Below, piece after piece: positions 16,957 to 25,023 of a DNA stretch of 56,111 nucleotides (positions are counted from its first letter, which is position 1; every line of letters begins with the position of its first letter). Under the pieces are notes generated by a model. The model was not told where the DNA came from, did no database searches, and worked only from the letters and a program-made list of their open reading frames with translations. Made by a program: the position numbers and the translations under genes. Source of the stretch: Actinomycetota bacterium (GTDB lineage: Bacteria; Actinomycetota; Actinomycetes; Mycobacteriales; Mycobacteriaceae); assembly GCA_030836785.1 (NCBI GenBank), contig JAUPLT010000229.1:1-56111 (forward strand), read 5' to 3'.

Positions 16957-17193
16957 CTACTCGGCGGCGTCTTCTTTGCCGGCGTCTTCTTTGTCGCTCG
17001 TGAACACTTCCTTGGCCTTGTCGACGGCATGGGTAGCGATGGCGGTGGCGTCCTCGACGATGGCGCCGACACCGCCGGCGATGTCGCCCTTCAGGATGTG
17101 ACCGGCGTCCTCGACGATGTCGGCGGCCTTCTCGACGGCATGCGTCGCAATGTCCTTGGCGGCGTCGACGGCGGTCTTCGGATCGAGATTCAT
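16957..17193 (-). CDS. Small amphipathic helical protein, unknown function
   Basis: 78 aa with a strong ribosome binding site (AAGGAG, 6 nt before the ATG), which supports it as a real gene. The chain is two copies of one motif: DAAKDIATHAVEKAADIVEDAG and EDATAIATHAVDKAKEVFTS, separated by a GDIAGGVG hinge. This gives two amphipathic helices that could form a hairpin or lie on a membrane. The acidic/basic tail is DKEDAGKEDAAE. No signal peptide, no Cys. It lies downstream of the Cys-triplet gene on the same strand. Function not recognised. Confidence 0.75.
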   Translation of the reverse strand: MNLDPKTAVDAAKDIATHAVEKAADIVEDAGHILKGDIAGGVGAIVEDATAIATHAVDKAKEVFTSDKEDAGKEDAAE

Positions 17194-17284
17194 GGGATTC
17201 TCCTTGATTCAGTGGACTTGTCTACGACGCTAGTCCGATCCCACGACGGGTGTCACCGCTGTGTGACTATTCACTCCTCGCGCG

Positions 17285-17731
17285 CTAGACATGCACGTCA
17301 CGGAGTCCGACCGCGTTGCGCAGTCCGCTGCAGTTGTAACAGCCAACACACCCGACGCAGTCCGTGCACCTCGCGCAGGCCACGCAGCCAACGCACCGAT
17401 TACAGGCGAAGCACGCGACACACGCAGCGCATCTGCGCATGAACAGCGACAGCGCGGTGACCGCACTGGTCGAGATGCCAGCACTCCCTAACGTCACGAC
17501 CGACCCGGCTACCGCAGCACTGCCGGCGGTGGCGATGGAGCCGGCAACCGCCGCGCTGGCCGCGGTCGCGATAGAGCCGGCAACCGCCGCGCTCGCCGCG
17601 GTCGCGATAGAGCCGGCAACCGCCGCGCTCGCCGCAGTAGCGATGGAGCCGGCAACCGCCGCGCTCCCACGGGTAGCAACCGACCGGGAAACCGACCCCG
17701 ACCCGGTCGCCAGGCGCTTGTCCCGGCTCAC
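17285..17731 (-). CDS. Repeat protein with C-terminal (xxC)12 cysteine-triplet array
   Basis: 148 aa in two repetitive halves. After a basic N-terminus (MSRDKRL) come five 12-residue repeats AAVAGSIATAAS (residues ~24-83). After a short linker comes MRRCAACVACFACNRCVGC... in which Cys occupies every third position for 12 triplets, ending YNCSGLRNAVG. A strict xxC period would put all thiols on one face of a three-residue-per-turn coil, as in a metal-thiolate or stacked-Cys rod. Both TGC and TGT are used, so the array is not just a recent DNA slippage. The GTG start has only a weak RBS (GAGAG). It lies on the same strand, downstream of arsR and the CDF pump, so a metal-binding role is possible but is inference. 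No known family is assigned. Confidence 0.55.
   Translation of the reverse strand: MSRDKRLATGSGSVSRSVATRGSAAVAGSIATAASAAVAGSIATAASAAVAGSIATAASAAVAGSIATAGSAAVAGSVVTLGSAGISTSAVTALSLFMRRCAACVACFACNRCVGCVACARCTDCVGCVGCYNCSGLRNAVGLRDVHV
17483..17662 (-). repeat. 36-bp tandem repeat x5 encoding AAVAGSIATAAS
   Basis: Five head-to-tail 36-bp units. On the + strand a unit reads gcgatagagccggcaaccgc... and continues with cgcgctcgccgcggtc. The middle copies are nearly identical, the outer ones have drifted. The period is a multiple of three, so copy-number changes keep the Cys-rich ORF in frame; a strain-variable length is likely. Confidence 0.85.
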
Positions 17732-17818
17732 CAGCCGCTCTCGCGCCGCTGGGGCAGGTGTATCAGCTCCACCTCACCCGGGAACAGGCGTTCAGCGGTG
17801 ATCAGCAGTTTCACCCGA

Positions 17819-18049
17819 TCAGCGTAGGGCCTGGCGGTGCTCCGCCGGGTAGGCATGGACAATCGCGCTGGCCAGCTTGGGCACTGCATGGGTCAGGATC
17901 TGCTCCGCCTCGTGCGCGGCCGACCCGTCGTCGTCGGCGGCGTCGAACACCCGGGTCGTCACATCAACGAGAAGCTGCTCGAACGGGCCGGGCTCCCAAA
18001 GTCTTGCCGACCCCACCCGGGAACCGGGGTTCGCCGGTGACTGGAGCAC
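17819..18049 (-). pseudogene. Degenerate duplicate of the 3' end of the adjacent CDF efflux gene
   Basis: The 76-aa frame ends AAHEAEQILTHAVPKLASAI followed by VHAYPAEHR, which matches the C-terminus of the neighbouring CDF protein (IAHEAEHTLTHAVPKL... VHAYPGKHR). The part upstream of ~EQLLVDV has no CDF similarity and no TM helices, so the transporter body is absent. Similarity extends into the DNA 3' of each gene on the minus strand (gggtaggcatggac and cacccggga motifs occur beside both). This points to an old segmental tandem duplication followed by deletion. Translation as a 76-aa peptide is unlikely. Confidence 0.6.
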
Positions 18050-18061
18050 CCACCCAGTATT

Positions 18062-19099
18062 TCAGGCTCCGACACTGCGGTGTTTTCCTGGGTAGGCATG
18101 GACGAGCGCGCTGGTGAGTTTGGGCACGGCGTGGGTGAGTGTGTGTTCGGCTTCGTGCGCGATCCGGTGAGCATCGGTGATGCTGGTCGCCGGGTCGATA
18201 TCAAGTTCTGCCTCGGCATGGAGACGGTGGCCGATCCAGCGCATCCTGACGCTCCGCACGCCGGTGACTCCCGGTTCGGCGGCCAGTGCGGCTTCGGCAG
18301 CATCAACCAGTTGGGGGTCTACTCCGTCCATCAGACGGCGGAAGATGTCGCGAGCAACGGTACGCAAGATCGCGAGGATGGCTACGGTGATCAGCAGCCC
18401 GACAATCGGGTCGGCCAGGGGAAAGCCAAGAGCAACCCCGGCAGCCCCGGCGACGACCGCCAGCGAGGTGAGTCCGTCGGTGCGGGCATGCAATCCGTCG
18501 GCGATCAGGGCTGCCGAGCCGATGCGCCGGCCAACCCGGATGCGGTAGATCGCGACAAGTTCGTTGCCCACAAAGCCAACAAAACCGGCGGCGGCGACCC
18601 AGCCGACATAACCGACCTGTGCCGGATCGGCGAGTCGCCGGAAGGACTCCGCACCGGCGACGACGGCGGACAGGGCGATCATCGCCACCACGAAGAGTCC
18701 GGCTATATCCTCGGCTCGTCCGAACCCGTAGGTGTACCGACGGGTGGCGGGCTTGGTGCTGATTGCGAACGCGATCCACAGTGGCACAGCGGTGAGGGCA
18801 TCGGCCACGTTGTGGATGGAGTCGGCCAGCAGGGCCACCGACCCGGAAATCGCGACGATCACGAACTGGGCGAGCGCGGTCACCCCGAGTGCCAGCAGGC
18901 TTATCTTTACCGCCCGGATTCCGGCAGCGCTGGACTGCAGGGCATCGTCGATGCTGTCAGCCGCGTCGTGGCTGTGCGGGAGGAATACCTCGCGGAGCGC
19001 GGCGAGTGGGCCATGGTCGCCATGGTCGTGGTCATGGTCATGGTGGTGATGCGCATGGTTCTCGGGGCCTCGGGGTGCAATCCGGGATTCGTGAGTCAT
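18062..19099 (-). CDS. Cation diffusion facilitator (CDF) metal efflux protein
   Basis: 345 aa. The His-rich N-terminus (HAHHHHDHDHDHGDH) is a cytoplasmic metal-collecting tail. Six TM helices follow with the CDF signature SVALLADSIHNVADA and the second metal half-site in TM5 (LIADGLHARTDGL, the HxxxD position). The C-terminal ferredoxin-like domain carries HRLHAEAELDIDP and HEAEHTLTH. The family exports Zn2+, Cd2+, Co2+, Fe2+ or Ni2+ in exchange for protons; the His/Asp site suggests Zn/Co/Cd, but the metal is not certain. It overlaps arsR by 4 bp (ATGA), so the pump and its metal sensor are one operon. Confidence 0.92.
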   Translation of the reverse strand: MTHESRIAPRGPENHAHHHHDHDHDHGDHGPLAALREVFLPHSHDAADSIDDALQSSAAGIRAVKISLLALGVTALAQFVIVAISGSVALLADSIHNVADALTAVPLWIAFAISTKPATRRYTYGFGRAEDIAGLFVVAMIALSAVVAGAESFRRLADPAQVGYVGWVAAAGFVGFVGNELVAIYRIRVGRRIGSAALIADGLHARTDGLTSLAVVAGAAGVALGFPLADPIVGLLITVAILAILRTVARDIFRRLMDGVDPQLVDAAEAALAAEPGVTGVRSVRMRWIGHRLHAEAELDIDPATSITDAHRIAHEAEHTLTHAVPKLTSALVHAYPGKHRSVGA

Positions 19100-19503
19100 G
19101 CGCTGCGCCCGTCCTTGCGCTTCCGTTCGTGCAGGACGGCGAGTTCGCCGGTGTCGCGATGGTGCCCGGGTATGCCCGGCCCGGCATGCTCGGCGTTGAA
19201 CACCGCATCGGAGACGAGTTGCCGGATGTGGTCGTTGTCCACGCTGTAGTAGATGGTGGTGCCGTCGCGGCGGGTGTGCACCAGTCGTGCCATGCGTAAC
19301 TTGGCCAGGTGCTGCGACACGCTGGGCGCAGGTTTTCCGACATGAGCCGCAAGGTCGCCAACGGACAACTCACGGGCAACGAGTGCCCACAGAATCTGAA
19401 CCCGTGTGGCGTCGGCCAGCATCCGGAAGACCTCAACCACCAGATCGACCTGGTCGTCGGGGAGCCGCCGAGTGCAAGCTCCACTATCTGCATTCATATG
19501 CAC
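19096..19503 (-). CDS. ArsR/SmtB-family metal-sensing repressor
   Basis: 135 aa winged-helix regulator. VFRMLADATRVQILWAL opens the fold, LSVGDLAAHVGKPAPSVSQH is the recognition helix region, and RDGTTIYYSVDNDHIRQLV is the wing. The last helix DNDHIRQLVSDAVFNAEHA followed by HH has Asp/His at the alpha-5 positions that bind metal in NmtR/SmtB-type sensors. No CxC motif of ArsR/CadC type is seen, which fits a Zn/Ni/Co sensor. The start is GTG 19503, or the ATG six bases on. It overlaps the CDF gene by 4 bp and most likely represses its own operon until metal binds. Confidence 0.9.
   Translation of the reverse strand: MHMNADSGACTRRLPDDQVDLVVEVFRMLADATRVQILWALVARELSVGDLAAHVGKPAPSVSQHLAKLRMARLVHTRRDGTTIYYSVDNDHIRQLVSDAVFNAEHAGPGIPGHHRDTGELAVLHERKRKDGRSA
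19489..19502. promoter_or_regulatory. Candidate ArsR operator over the arsR start codon
   Basis: The inverted repeat TGCAT-TCAT-ATGCA spans the arsR start region, followed by CATAGTA. ArsR/SmtB repressors bind short AT-richer palindromes around the start or -10 of their own gene, and this is the only such site in a GC-rich neighbourhood. A site this close to the start would require a leaderless or very short transcript. Not proven. Confidence 0.35.
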
Positions 19504-19544
19504 ATAGTACGACGGCCTCCCGGCCCCGACAGAAACCGGCTACC

Positions 19545-20222
19545 TCACCAGCCCCGCTCCCGCCACTCCGCCAGTCGGGGCCGCTCCTCACCGAGGGTGG
19601 TGTCGTCGCCATGGCCGGGGTAAACAATGGTGTCGTCGCCGTAGACCCCGAACACCTGGGTCTCCAGTCCGGTCATCAGTGAGTCGAACTCCTCCGGGGT
19701 TGTTGTCCGCCCAGGACCGCCAGGGAAAAGGCAGTCGCCGGTGAACAGCTGAACCGCAGTGCGCTCTCCACCGGGCCGCAGTGCGAGGGCTACCGAGCCC
19801 GGGGTGTGACCGCGCAGGTGAATCACATCGAAGGTGAGATCACCCAGTTCAAGGACGTCACCGCCGGCCAGCAGCCGCTCCGGTGGGACCGGCAACTGCT
19901 CGGCGTCCAGCTCATGGGCGGCGGTCGGGGCGCCGGTGGCCTCGGCCACCGCCGCCAGCGCCTGCCAGTGATCGAAGTGCTGGTGGGTGGTGACGATCAT
20001 CGCCAGCTTCGGGGCGTGCTCACCCACCAAGCGCACCATCAGCTCCGGGTCGTTGGCGGCGTCGATCAACAGTGACTCACCGGTGGCCGCGCACGTCACC
20101 AGGTAGGCGTTGTTGTCCATCGGCCCGACCGACATCTTGATGATCGAGACGCCGGGCAGGGTGCGCCGCGCCGCGGTCTGCGATTCGACGTGACCGGTGT
20201 AGCTGTCATCCACGAGGGTCAT
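19545..20222 (-). CDS. Metallo-beta-lactamase-fold hydrolase, Rv1637c-like
   Basis: 225 aa from ATG 20222; the longer track ORF (to 20402) would run through the uvrA start and lacks similarity there. The metal motif TTHQHFDHW (HxHxDH), then HLRGHTPGSVAL, FTGDCLF and YPGHGDD provide the five further ligands of a dinuclear glyoxalase-II-type site. The family hydrolyses thioesters or lactones such as S-lactoylglutathione; mycobacteria use mycothiol, so the natural substrate is open. It is divergent from uvrA with a 46-bp shared promoter region, as in M. tuberculosis (Rv1637c/uvrA). Confidence 0.88.
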   Translation of the reverse strand: MTLVDDSYTGHVESQTAARRTLPGVSIIKMSVGPMDNNAYLVTCAATGESLLIDAANDPELMVRLVGEHAPKLAMIVTTHQHFDHWQALAAVAEATGAPTAAHELDAEQLPVPPERLLAGGDVLELGDLTFDVIHLRGHTPGSVALALRPGGERTAVQLFTGDCLFPGGPGRTTTPEEFDSLMTGLETQVFGVYGDDTIVYPGHGDDTTLGEERPRLAEWRERGW

Positions 20223-20268
20223 GCAGGTCACGTTACTGAACGTCGGTACCGGCACATAGCATGGGCGC

Positions 20269-23175
20269 GTGGCTGACCGGCTCATCGTCAAAGGCGCGCG
20301 CGAGCACAATCTCCGCAGCGTCGACCTGGATCTGCCGCGCGACAGCTTGATCGTCTTCACCGGGCTGTCCGGTTCCGGGAAGTCTTCGCTGGCTTTCGAC
20401 ACGATCTTCGCCGAGGGTCAGCGCCGTTACGTCGAGTCGCTGAGCGCCTACGCCCGCCAGTTCCTCGGCCAGATGGACAAACCCGACGTCGACTTTATCG
20501 AGGGCCTGTCGCCCGCGGTCTCGATCGATCAGAAGTCGACCAACCGCAACCCCCGATCGACCGTCGGCACCATCACCGAGGTCTATGACTACCTGCGCTT
20601 GTTGTATGCCCGCGCCGGCACCCCGCACTGCCCGGTCTGCGGGGAGCGGATCGCCCGCCAGACCCCCCAACAGATCGTCGATCAGGTGCTGGCGATGGAG
20701 GAGGGCGTCCGCTTTCAGGTCCTCGCCCCGGTCGTGCGCACCCGCAAGGGCGAGTTCGCCGACCTGTTCGACAAGCTCAACACCCAGGGTTACAGCCGGG
20801 TCCGGGTCGACGGTGTGGTGCACCCGCTGACCGATCCGCCGAAGCTCAAGAAGCAGGAGAAGCACGACATCGAGGTGGTGATCGACAGGCTGACGGTCAA
20901 GGCTTCCGCCAAGCAGCGGCTCACCGATTCGGTGGAGACCGCACTCGGTCTCGCCGATGGCATCGTGGTGCTGGACTTCGTCGATCGCGAGGAAGACGAC
21001 CCGCACGGTGCCCCCAGAGAACAACGGTTCTCCGAGAAGCTGGCCTGCCCGAACGGCCATGCGCTGGCGGTGGATGATCTTGAGCCGCGGTCATTTTCGT
21101 TCAACTCCCCGTACGGTGCCTGCCCGGAGTGCAGCGGGCTGGGCATCCGGAAGGAGGTCGATCCCGATCTGGTGGTGCCCGACCCGGACCTGACCCTCGC
21201 CGAGGGAGCCGTGGCGCCGTGGGCGATGGGCCACAACTCCGATTACTTCACCCGGATGATGGCCGGCCTCGGCGAGGCGCTGGGGTTCGACATCGACACC
21301 CCGTGGCGGAAGCTTCCCGCAAAGGCCCGCAAGGCGCTCCTGGAGGGATCCGACCAGCAGGTGCATGTCCGCTACAAGAACCGCTACGGGCGGACCCGGT
21401 CCTACTACGCCGACTTTGAAGGCGTCATGGCATTCCTACAGCGCCGCATGGAGCAGACCGACTCCGAGTTGATGAAGGAGCGCTACGAGGGCTTCATGCG
21501 CGACGTGCCGTGCCCGGAATGTGATGGCACCCGGCTCAAGCCGGAGATCCTGGCCGTCACGCTCTCCGCCGGCGAGCACCGCAAGTCGATCGCCGAGGTG
21601 TGCGAGTTGTCCATCGCCGACTGCTCGGCGTTCCTCAACGAACTCACCCTCGGCCCGCGTGAGGCGGCCATCGCCGGTCAGGTTCTCAGAGAGGTGCAGT
21701 CCCGCCTCGGCTTCCTGCTCGACGTCGGTCTGGACTATCTGACTCTGGGCCGGGCCGCGGGCACCCTGTCGGGCGGCGAGGCCCAGCGGATCAGACTGGC
21801 CACCCAGATCGGTTCGGGCCTGGTCGGAGTGCTCTATGTGCTCGACGAGCCGTCCATCGGTCTGCACCAGCGCGATAACCGCCGACTCATCGAAACCCTC
21901 ACCCGGCTGAGGGATCTGGGCAACACCTTGATCGTCGTCGAACACGATGAGGACACCATCGCCCATGCCGACTGGGTCGTCGACATCGGTCCTGCGGCGG
22001 GCGAGCACGGTGGCCGGGTCGTCCACAGCGGGCCGTACAGCGAGCTGCTGAACAACCCGAACTCAATCACCGGGGCGTACCTGTCGGGGCGGCAGAGCAT
22101 CGACGTGCCCGCCATCCGTCGGCCCGTCGACCGCAAGCGGCAGTTGACCGTCGTCGGTGCGAGGGAGCACAACCTGCGGGGGATCGACGTCGCCTTCCCG
22201 CTCGGGGTGCTGACCGCGGTCACCGGGGTATCCGGCTCCGGTAAATCCACTCTGGTCAACGACATCCTCGCGTCAGTGCTCGCAAACAAGCTCAACGGCG
22301 CCCGCACGGTGCCCGGGCGGCACACCCGGATCAACGGTCTGGACCAGGTGGACAAACTGGTCCGGGTCGATCAGTCACCGATCGGCCGCACACCGCGATC
22401 CAATCCGGCCACCTACACCGGAGTGTTCGACAAGATTCGCAGTCTGTTCGCGGCCACCACCGAGGCGAAGGTGCGCGGTTACCAGCCGGGCCGGTTCTCG
22501 TTCAACGTCAAAGGCGGCCGCTGCGAGGCCTGCTCGGGCGACGGCACGATCAAGATCGAAATGAACTTCCTCCCGGACGTCTACGTGCCCTGCGAAGTCT
22601 GCAACGGCGCCCGCTACAACCGCGAGACGCTCGAGGTGCACTACAAGGGCAAGACCATCTCCGAGGTCCTCGACATGTCCATCGAGGACGGCTGCGATTT
22701 CTTCGAGCCGATCAGCAGCATCCACCGCTATCTGAAGACCCTCGTCGACGTCGGCCTGGGCTACGTGCGACTGGGCCAGTCGGCCCCGACCTTGTCCGGC
22801 GGTGAGGCGCAGCGGGTGAAACTGGCAGCCGAACTGCAGAAGCGATCAACCGGCCGCACCGTGTACATCCTCGACGAGCCGACCACCGGCCTGCACTTCG
22901 AGGACATCCGAAAGCTGCTCAAGGTCATCAACGGCCTTGTCGACAAGGGTAATTCGGTCATCGTGATCGAACACAACCTGGACGTGATCAAGACCTCGGA
23001 CTGGATCATCGACATGGGACCCGAAGGGGGAGCGGGCGGGGGGACCCTGGTCGGCCAAGGCACCCCGGAGGACATCGCCGCCAATCCGCAGAGCTACACG
23101 GGAGCATTCCTCGCCGAACTGCTCGATCCGCCGGCACCCAAGAGTCCGTCCCGACGCAAGAAGGTCAGCGCCTGA
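20269..23175 (+). CDS. uvrA: Excinuclease ABC subunit A
   Basis: 968 aa, the usual length. UvrA is the damage-scanning ATPase of nucleotide excision repair and loads UvrB. Two ABC modules are complete: Walker [10 protein letters not shown] (~31) and GVSGSGKST (~655); signatures [12 protein letters not shown] and [12 protein letters not shown]; Walker [12 protein letters not shown] and [11 protein letters not shown]. The zinc modules are CPVC...CPECSG in the first half and CEACSGDG...CEVCNG in the second. GTG start. In mycobacteria uvrA is part of the SOS/LexA response, but I did not find a clear LexA box in the 46-bp gap. Confidence 0.98.
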   Translation: MADRLIVKGAREHNLRSVDLDLPRDSLIVFTGLSGSGKSSLAFDTIFAEGQRRYVESLSAYARQFLGQMDKPDVDFIEGLSPAVSIDQKSTNRNPRSTVGTITEVYDYLRLLYARAGTPHCPVCGERIARQTPQQIVDQVLAMEEGVRFQVLAPVVRTRKGEFADLFDKLNTQGYSRVRVDGVVHPLTDPPKLKKQEKHDIEVVIDRLTVKASAKQRLTDSVETALGLADGIVVLDFVDREEDDPHGAPREQRFSEKLACPNGHALAVDDLEPRSFSFNSPYGACPECSGLGIRKEVDPDLVVPDPDLTLAEGAVAPWAMGHNSDYFTRMMAGLGEALGFDIDTPWRKLPAKARKALLEGSDQQVHVRYKNRYGRTRSYYADFEGVMAFLQRRMEQTDSELMKERYEGFMRDVPCPECDGTRLKPEILAVTLSAGEHRKSIAEVCELSIADCSAFLNELTLGPREAAIAGQVLREVQSRLGFLLDVGLDYLTLGRAAGTLSGGEAQRIRLATQIGSGLVGVLYVLDEPSIGLHQRDNRRLIETLTRLRDLGNTLIVVEHDEDTIAHADWVVDIGPAAGEHGGRVVHSGPYSELLNNPNSITGAYLSGRQSIDVPAIRRPVDRKRQLTVVGAREHNLRGIDVAFPLGVLTAVTGVSGSGKSTLVNDILASVLANKLNGARTVPGRHTRINGLDQVDKLVRVDQSPIGRTPRSNPATYTGVFDKIRSLFAATTEAKVRGYQPGRFSFNVKGGRCEACSGDGTIKIEMNFLPDVYVPCEVCNGARYNRETLEVHYKGKTISEVLDMSIEDGCDFFEPISSIHRYLKTLVDVGLGYVRLGQSAPTLSGGEAQRVKLAAELQKRSTGRTVYILDEPTTGLHFEDIRKLLKVINGLVDKGNSVIVIEHNLDVIKTSDWIIDMGPEGGAGGGTLVGQGTPEDIAANPQSYTGAFLAELLDPPAPKSPSRRKKVSA

Positions 23176-23187
23176 TCTGACGGTCGG

Positions 23188-23499
23188 TCAGTCCGACTTG
23201 TCCATCGCGGCCCGGATCTCCTCCAGCTTCCGCGCCGCCGCCTCGTGAACCGCGTCGTACCGCTCCGCCACGGCGCGGCCCTCCGGCGTATCCTGCGCCA
23301 ATTCCGTTGCGCCCAAGGCGGTCCCGTACCTGGTCTCGATCTTCTCGCGCACCCCCTCCAACGTCGGCACGCCAGTCGGGCCATACCCGGGGTCGGGGTC
23401 AATCGCAACATGCGGAGCGACGGCCGTATCGCTTGTCGCTGGGGGGTCAGACGCTCCCTCCGCGGCGAGCTGCTCCTCCGGTACCTGCTCGTCGGCCAT
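23188..23499 (-). CDS. Conserved small acidic protein, Rv1638A-like position
   Basis: 103 aa, acidic. The first ~50 residues are disordered (EEQLAAEGASDPPATSDTA). The rest is a helical segment TLEGVREKIETRYGTALGAT... AVAERYDAVHEAAARKLEEI that could form a coiled coil. No signal peptide or TM. It converges with uvrA (12-bp gap) and lies downstream of the esterase gene on the same strand. Position and size match Rv1638A. Function unknown. Confidence 0.72.
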   Translation of the reverse strand: MADEQVPEEQLAAEGASDPPATSDTAVAPHVAIDPDPGYGPTGVPTLEGVREKIETRYGTALGATELAQDTPEGRAVAERYDAVHEAAARKLEEIRAAMDKSD

Positions 23500-23526
23500 G
23501 GCGTCACCGTACTCTCGGTGCGTCCC

Positions 23527-25014
23527 TCACCGCACTCCGGATGTGGGCGCCGGACTGGACTGCGGTCCACCCTCCGCGGTAACGGAAACGCCGTCCCATC
23601 CGCCAGTTCCGGGGAGCGGTATCTCCGGCACGTCGGGGGTGCCGATCCGGCCCGCAAGCCACGGCAGCGAGGACCGGAACGCGCGCCCGGCGAAGGGCCA
23701 GTCGTGCTTCCCGGTCTCAGGGATGACCGCGCAGTCGATCCCGTATTCGTTGCCCAGCCTGCACAGCGCTCTGGCGGCGGAGTTCGGAGTTGTGGGCATG
23801 GCACCCAGTTGCTGTTCCGGCAGGTCGGCGCCTGTCACCGGGTGGGTTCGGGTGCCCGGCGGCGTGGATACCGCGAACCATCCCGCGACGCCCTCGAACG
23901 GCCCGTTCTGCGCAATGATCGTAGAAGGATCCCAGCGCGCATAGGCGGCGGCGTCACCACCGTACAGCCGGTCAATTGTCTGCTGCCGGTCGCCGGCGTT
24001 GGGGGAGAAGTCCCCGTCGATGTTCACGAAGGCGCTGAACAGTTCTGGGTGCTTCACTGCGAGGTTGAGCGCGCAGGTACCGCCGGACGACCATCCGACC
24101 AGGCCCCAGTTTGCCGGATCATCGCTGACCCCGAAGCTCGAAATGACATACGGCACCACATCTTTGGTGAGGTAATCACCGGCATTGCCCCGTGGGCCGT
24201 TGACGCATCCGGTGTCGTTGTTGAATGCGCCGCCAGAGTCCGCGAACACGAACACCGGGGCATTGCCGCCGTGCCGGACCGCGAAATCATCGATGGTGTC
24301 GACCGCCGTGCCGGCACGAATCCAGTCGGCCGGCGTGTTGAACTGCCCGCCGATCATCATCACCACAGGAAGGGCCGGCGGCGGGTTGCTGGCAAAGTAG
24401 GACGGCGGCAGGTAAACGAGTTCGCCACGGTGCTTGAACTTCGAAATCGTGGCGGGAATGTCGACCGGTACGACTTTCCCCTTCGCCGGCACGTCCTGTG
24501 CGGCGAGCATTTTCGAGACGGTGGCACGGTCGGTCTGTCCCGGTAGCGGACCACCGGTGAGTTGACCCCAGGCGGTCTGCACGGTGGGGAAGTAGCCCAC
24601 CCAGAAGTTGAGCATCAGCCCAGCGGACAGCGCACACAACGGCACGGCCGCCACCGCGGTGGCGCGTCGCCACCAGTGCGCCGAGCGCCAGCCCAGCACT
24701 GCCACGACAGCCGCAAAACCGGTGAGCGCAATCCACAACCACATCTGCCGGGGGGCGGGCTCGCCGGCGAGGCCGTTGCTGGCGATGCTCCAGTGGACGA
24801 CGAGAGCCAGAGCCAGTCCGGACAGGCCGGCCGCCGGCACCGCCACCAGCCGCCAACGGCGGGTACGCCAGCCGACTGCCAGGATCACCGTCACGGCGGC
24901 CAGTACCTGCGCCGTCACTGGGATCCAGCCGTGCATCAACGAAACGTGGTCGCGGAACGGGTCGAACGGCTCCGCCAGGATGATGGGAGCGGCCCTCGGC
25001 ACTGAAGGCGTCAC
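23527..25014 (-). CDS. Membrane-anchored alpha/beta-hydrolase (esterase family), Rv1639c-like
   Basis: 495 aa. About four TM helices in the first ~170 residues (VTAQVLAAVTVILAVGW, LVAVPAAGLSGLALALVV, MWLWIALTGFAAVVAVLGW, AVPLCALSAGLML) are followed by an extracytoplasmic esterase domain of the PF00756/antigen-85-like type. The nucleophile elbow is GLVGWSSGGTCAL (GxSxG), with NIDGDFSP after it and a His near the C-terminus (GKHDWPF) that could complete the triad. The substrate is unknown; cell-envelope esters or mycolates are reasonable guesses. It ends 9 bp before lysX begins on the minus-strand map, so both minus-strand genes may share a transcript. Confidence 0.8.
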   Translation of the reverse strand: MTPSVPRAAPIILAEPFDPFRDHVSLMHGWIPVTAQVLAAVTVILAVGWRTRRWRLVAVPAAGLSGLALALVVHWSIASNGLAGEPAPRQMWLWIALTGFAAVVAVLGWRSAHWWRRATAVAAVPLCALSAGLMLNFWVGYFPTVQTAWGQLTGGPLPGQTDRATVSKMLAAQDVPAKGKVVPVDIPATISKFKHRGELVYLPPSYFASNPPPALPVVMMIGGQFNTPADWIRAGTAVDTIDDFAVRHGGNAPVFVFADSGGAFNNDTGCVNGPRGNAGDYLTKDVVPYVISSFGVSDDPANWGLVGWSSGGTCALNLAVKHPELFSAFVNIDGDFSPNAGDRQQTIDRLYGGDAAAYARWDPSTIIAQNGPFEGVAGWFAVSTPPGTRTHPVTGADLPEQQLGAMPTTPNSAARALCRLGNEYGIDCAVIPETGKHDWPFAGRAFRSSLPWLAGRIGTPDVPEIPLPGTGGWDGVSVTAEGGPQSSPAPTSGVR

Positions 25015-25023
25015 TCCGTCAGA

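Noticed and set aside
17483-17662. CRISPR-like array
   Set aside because: The units are contiguous 36-bp repeats without unique spacers and lie within an ORF.
17364-17801. Plus-strand 145-aa ORF with EPATAALAAVAI repeats
   Set aside because: It is the complement of the 36-bp repeats; the minus strand has the ordered xxC array, which is unlikely by chance.
20223-20402. 60-residue N-terminal extension of the MBL hydrolase ORF
   Set aside because: It overlaps the uvrA start region antisense and has no family similarity; ATG 20222 gives the normal fold start.
23176-23192. Terminator after uvrA (CTGAC-GGTCG-GTCAG)
   Set aside because: Stem of only 5 bp and no T-run; too weak to call.
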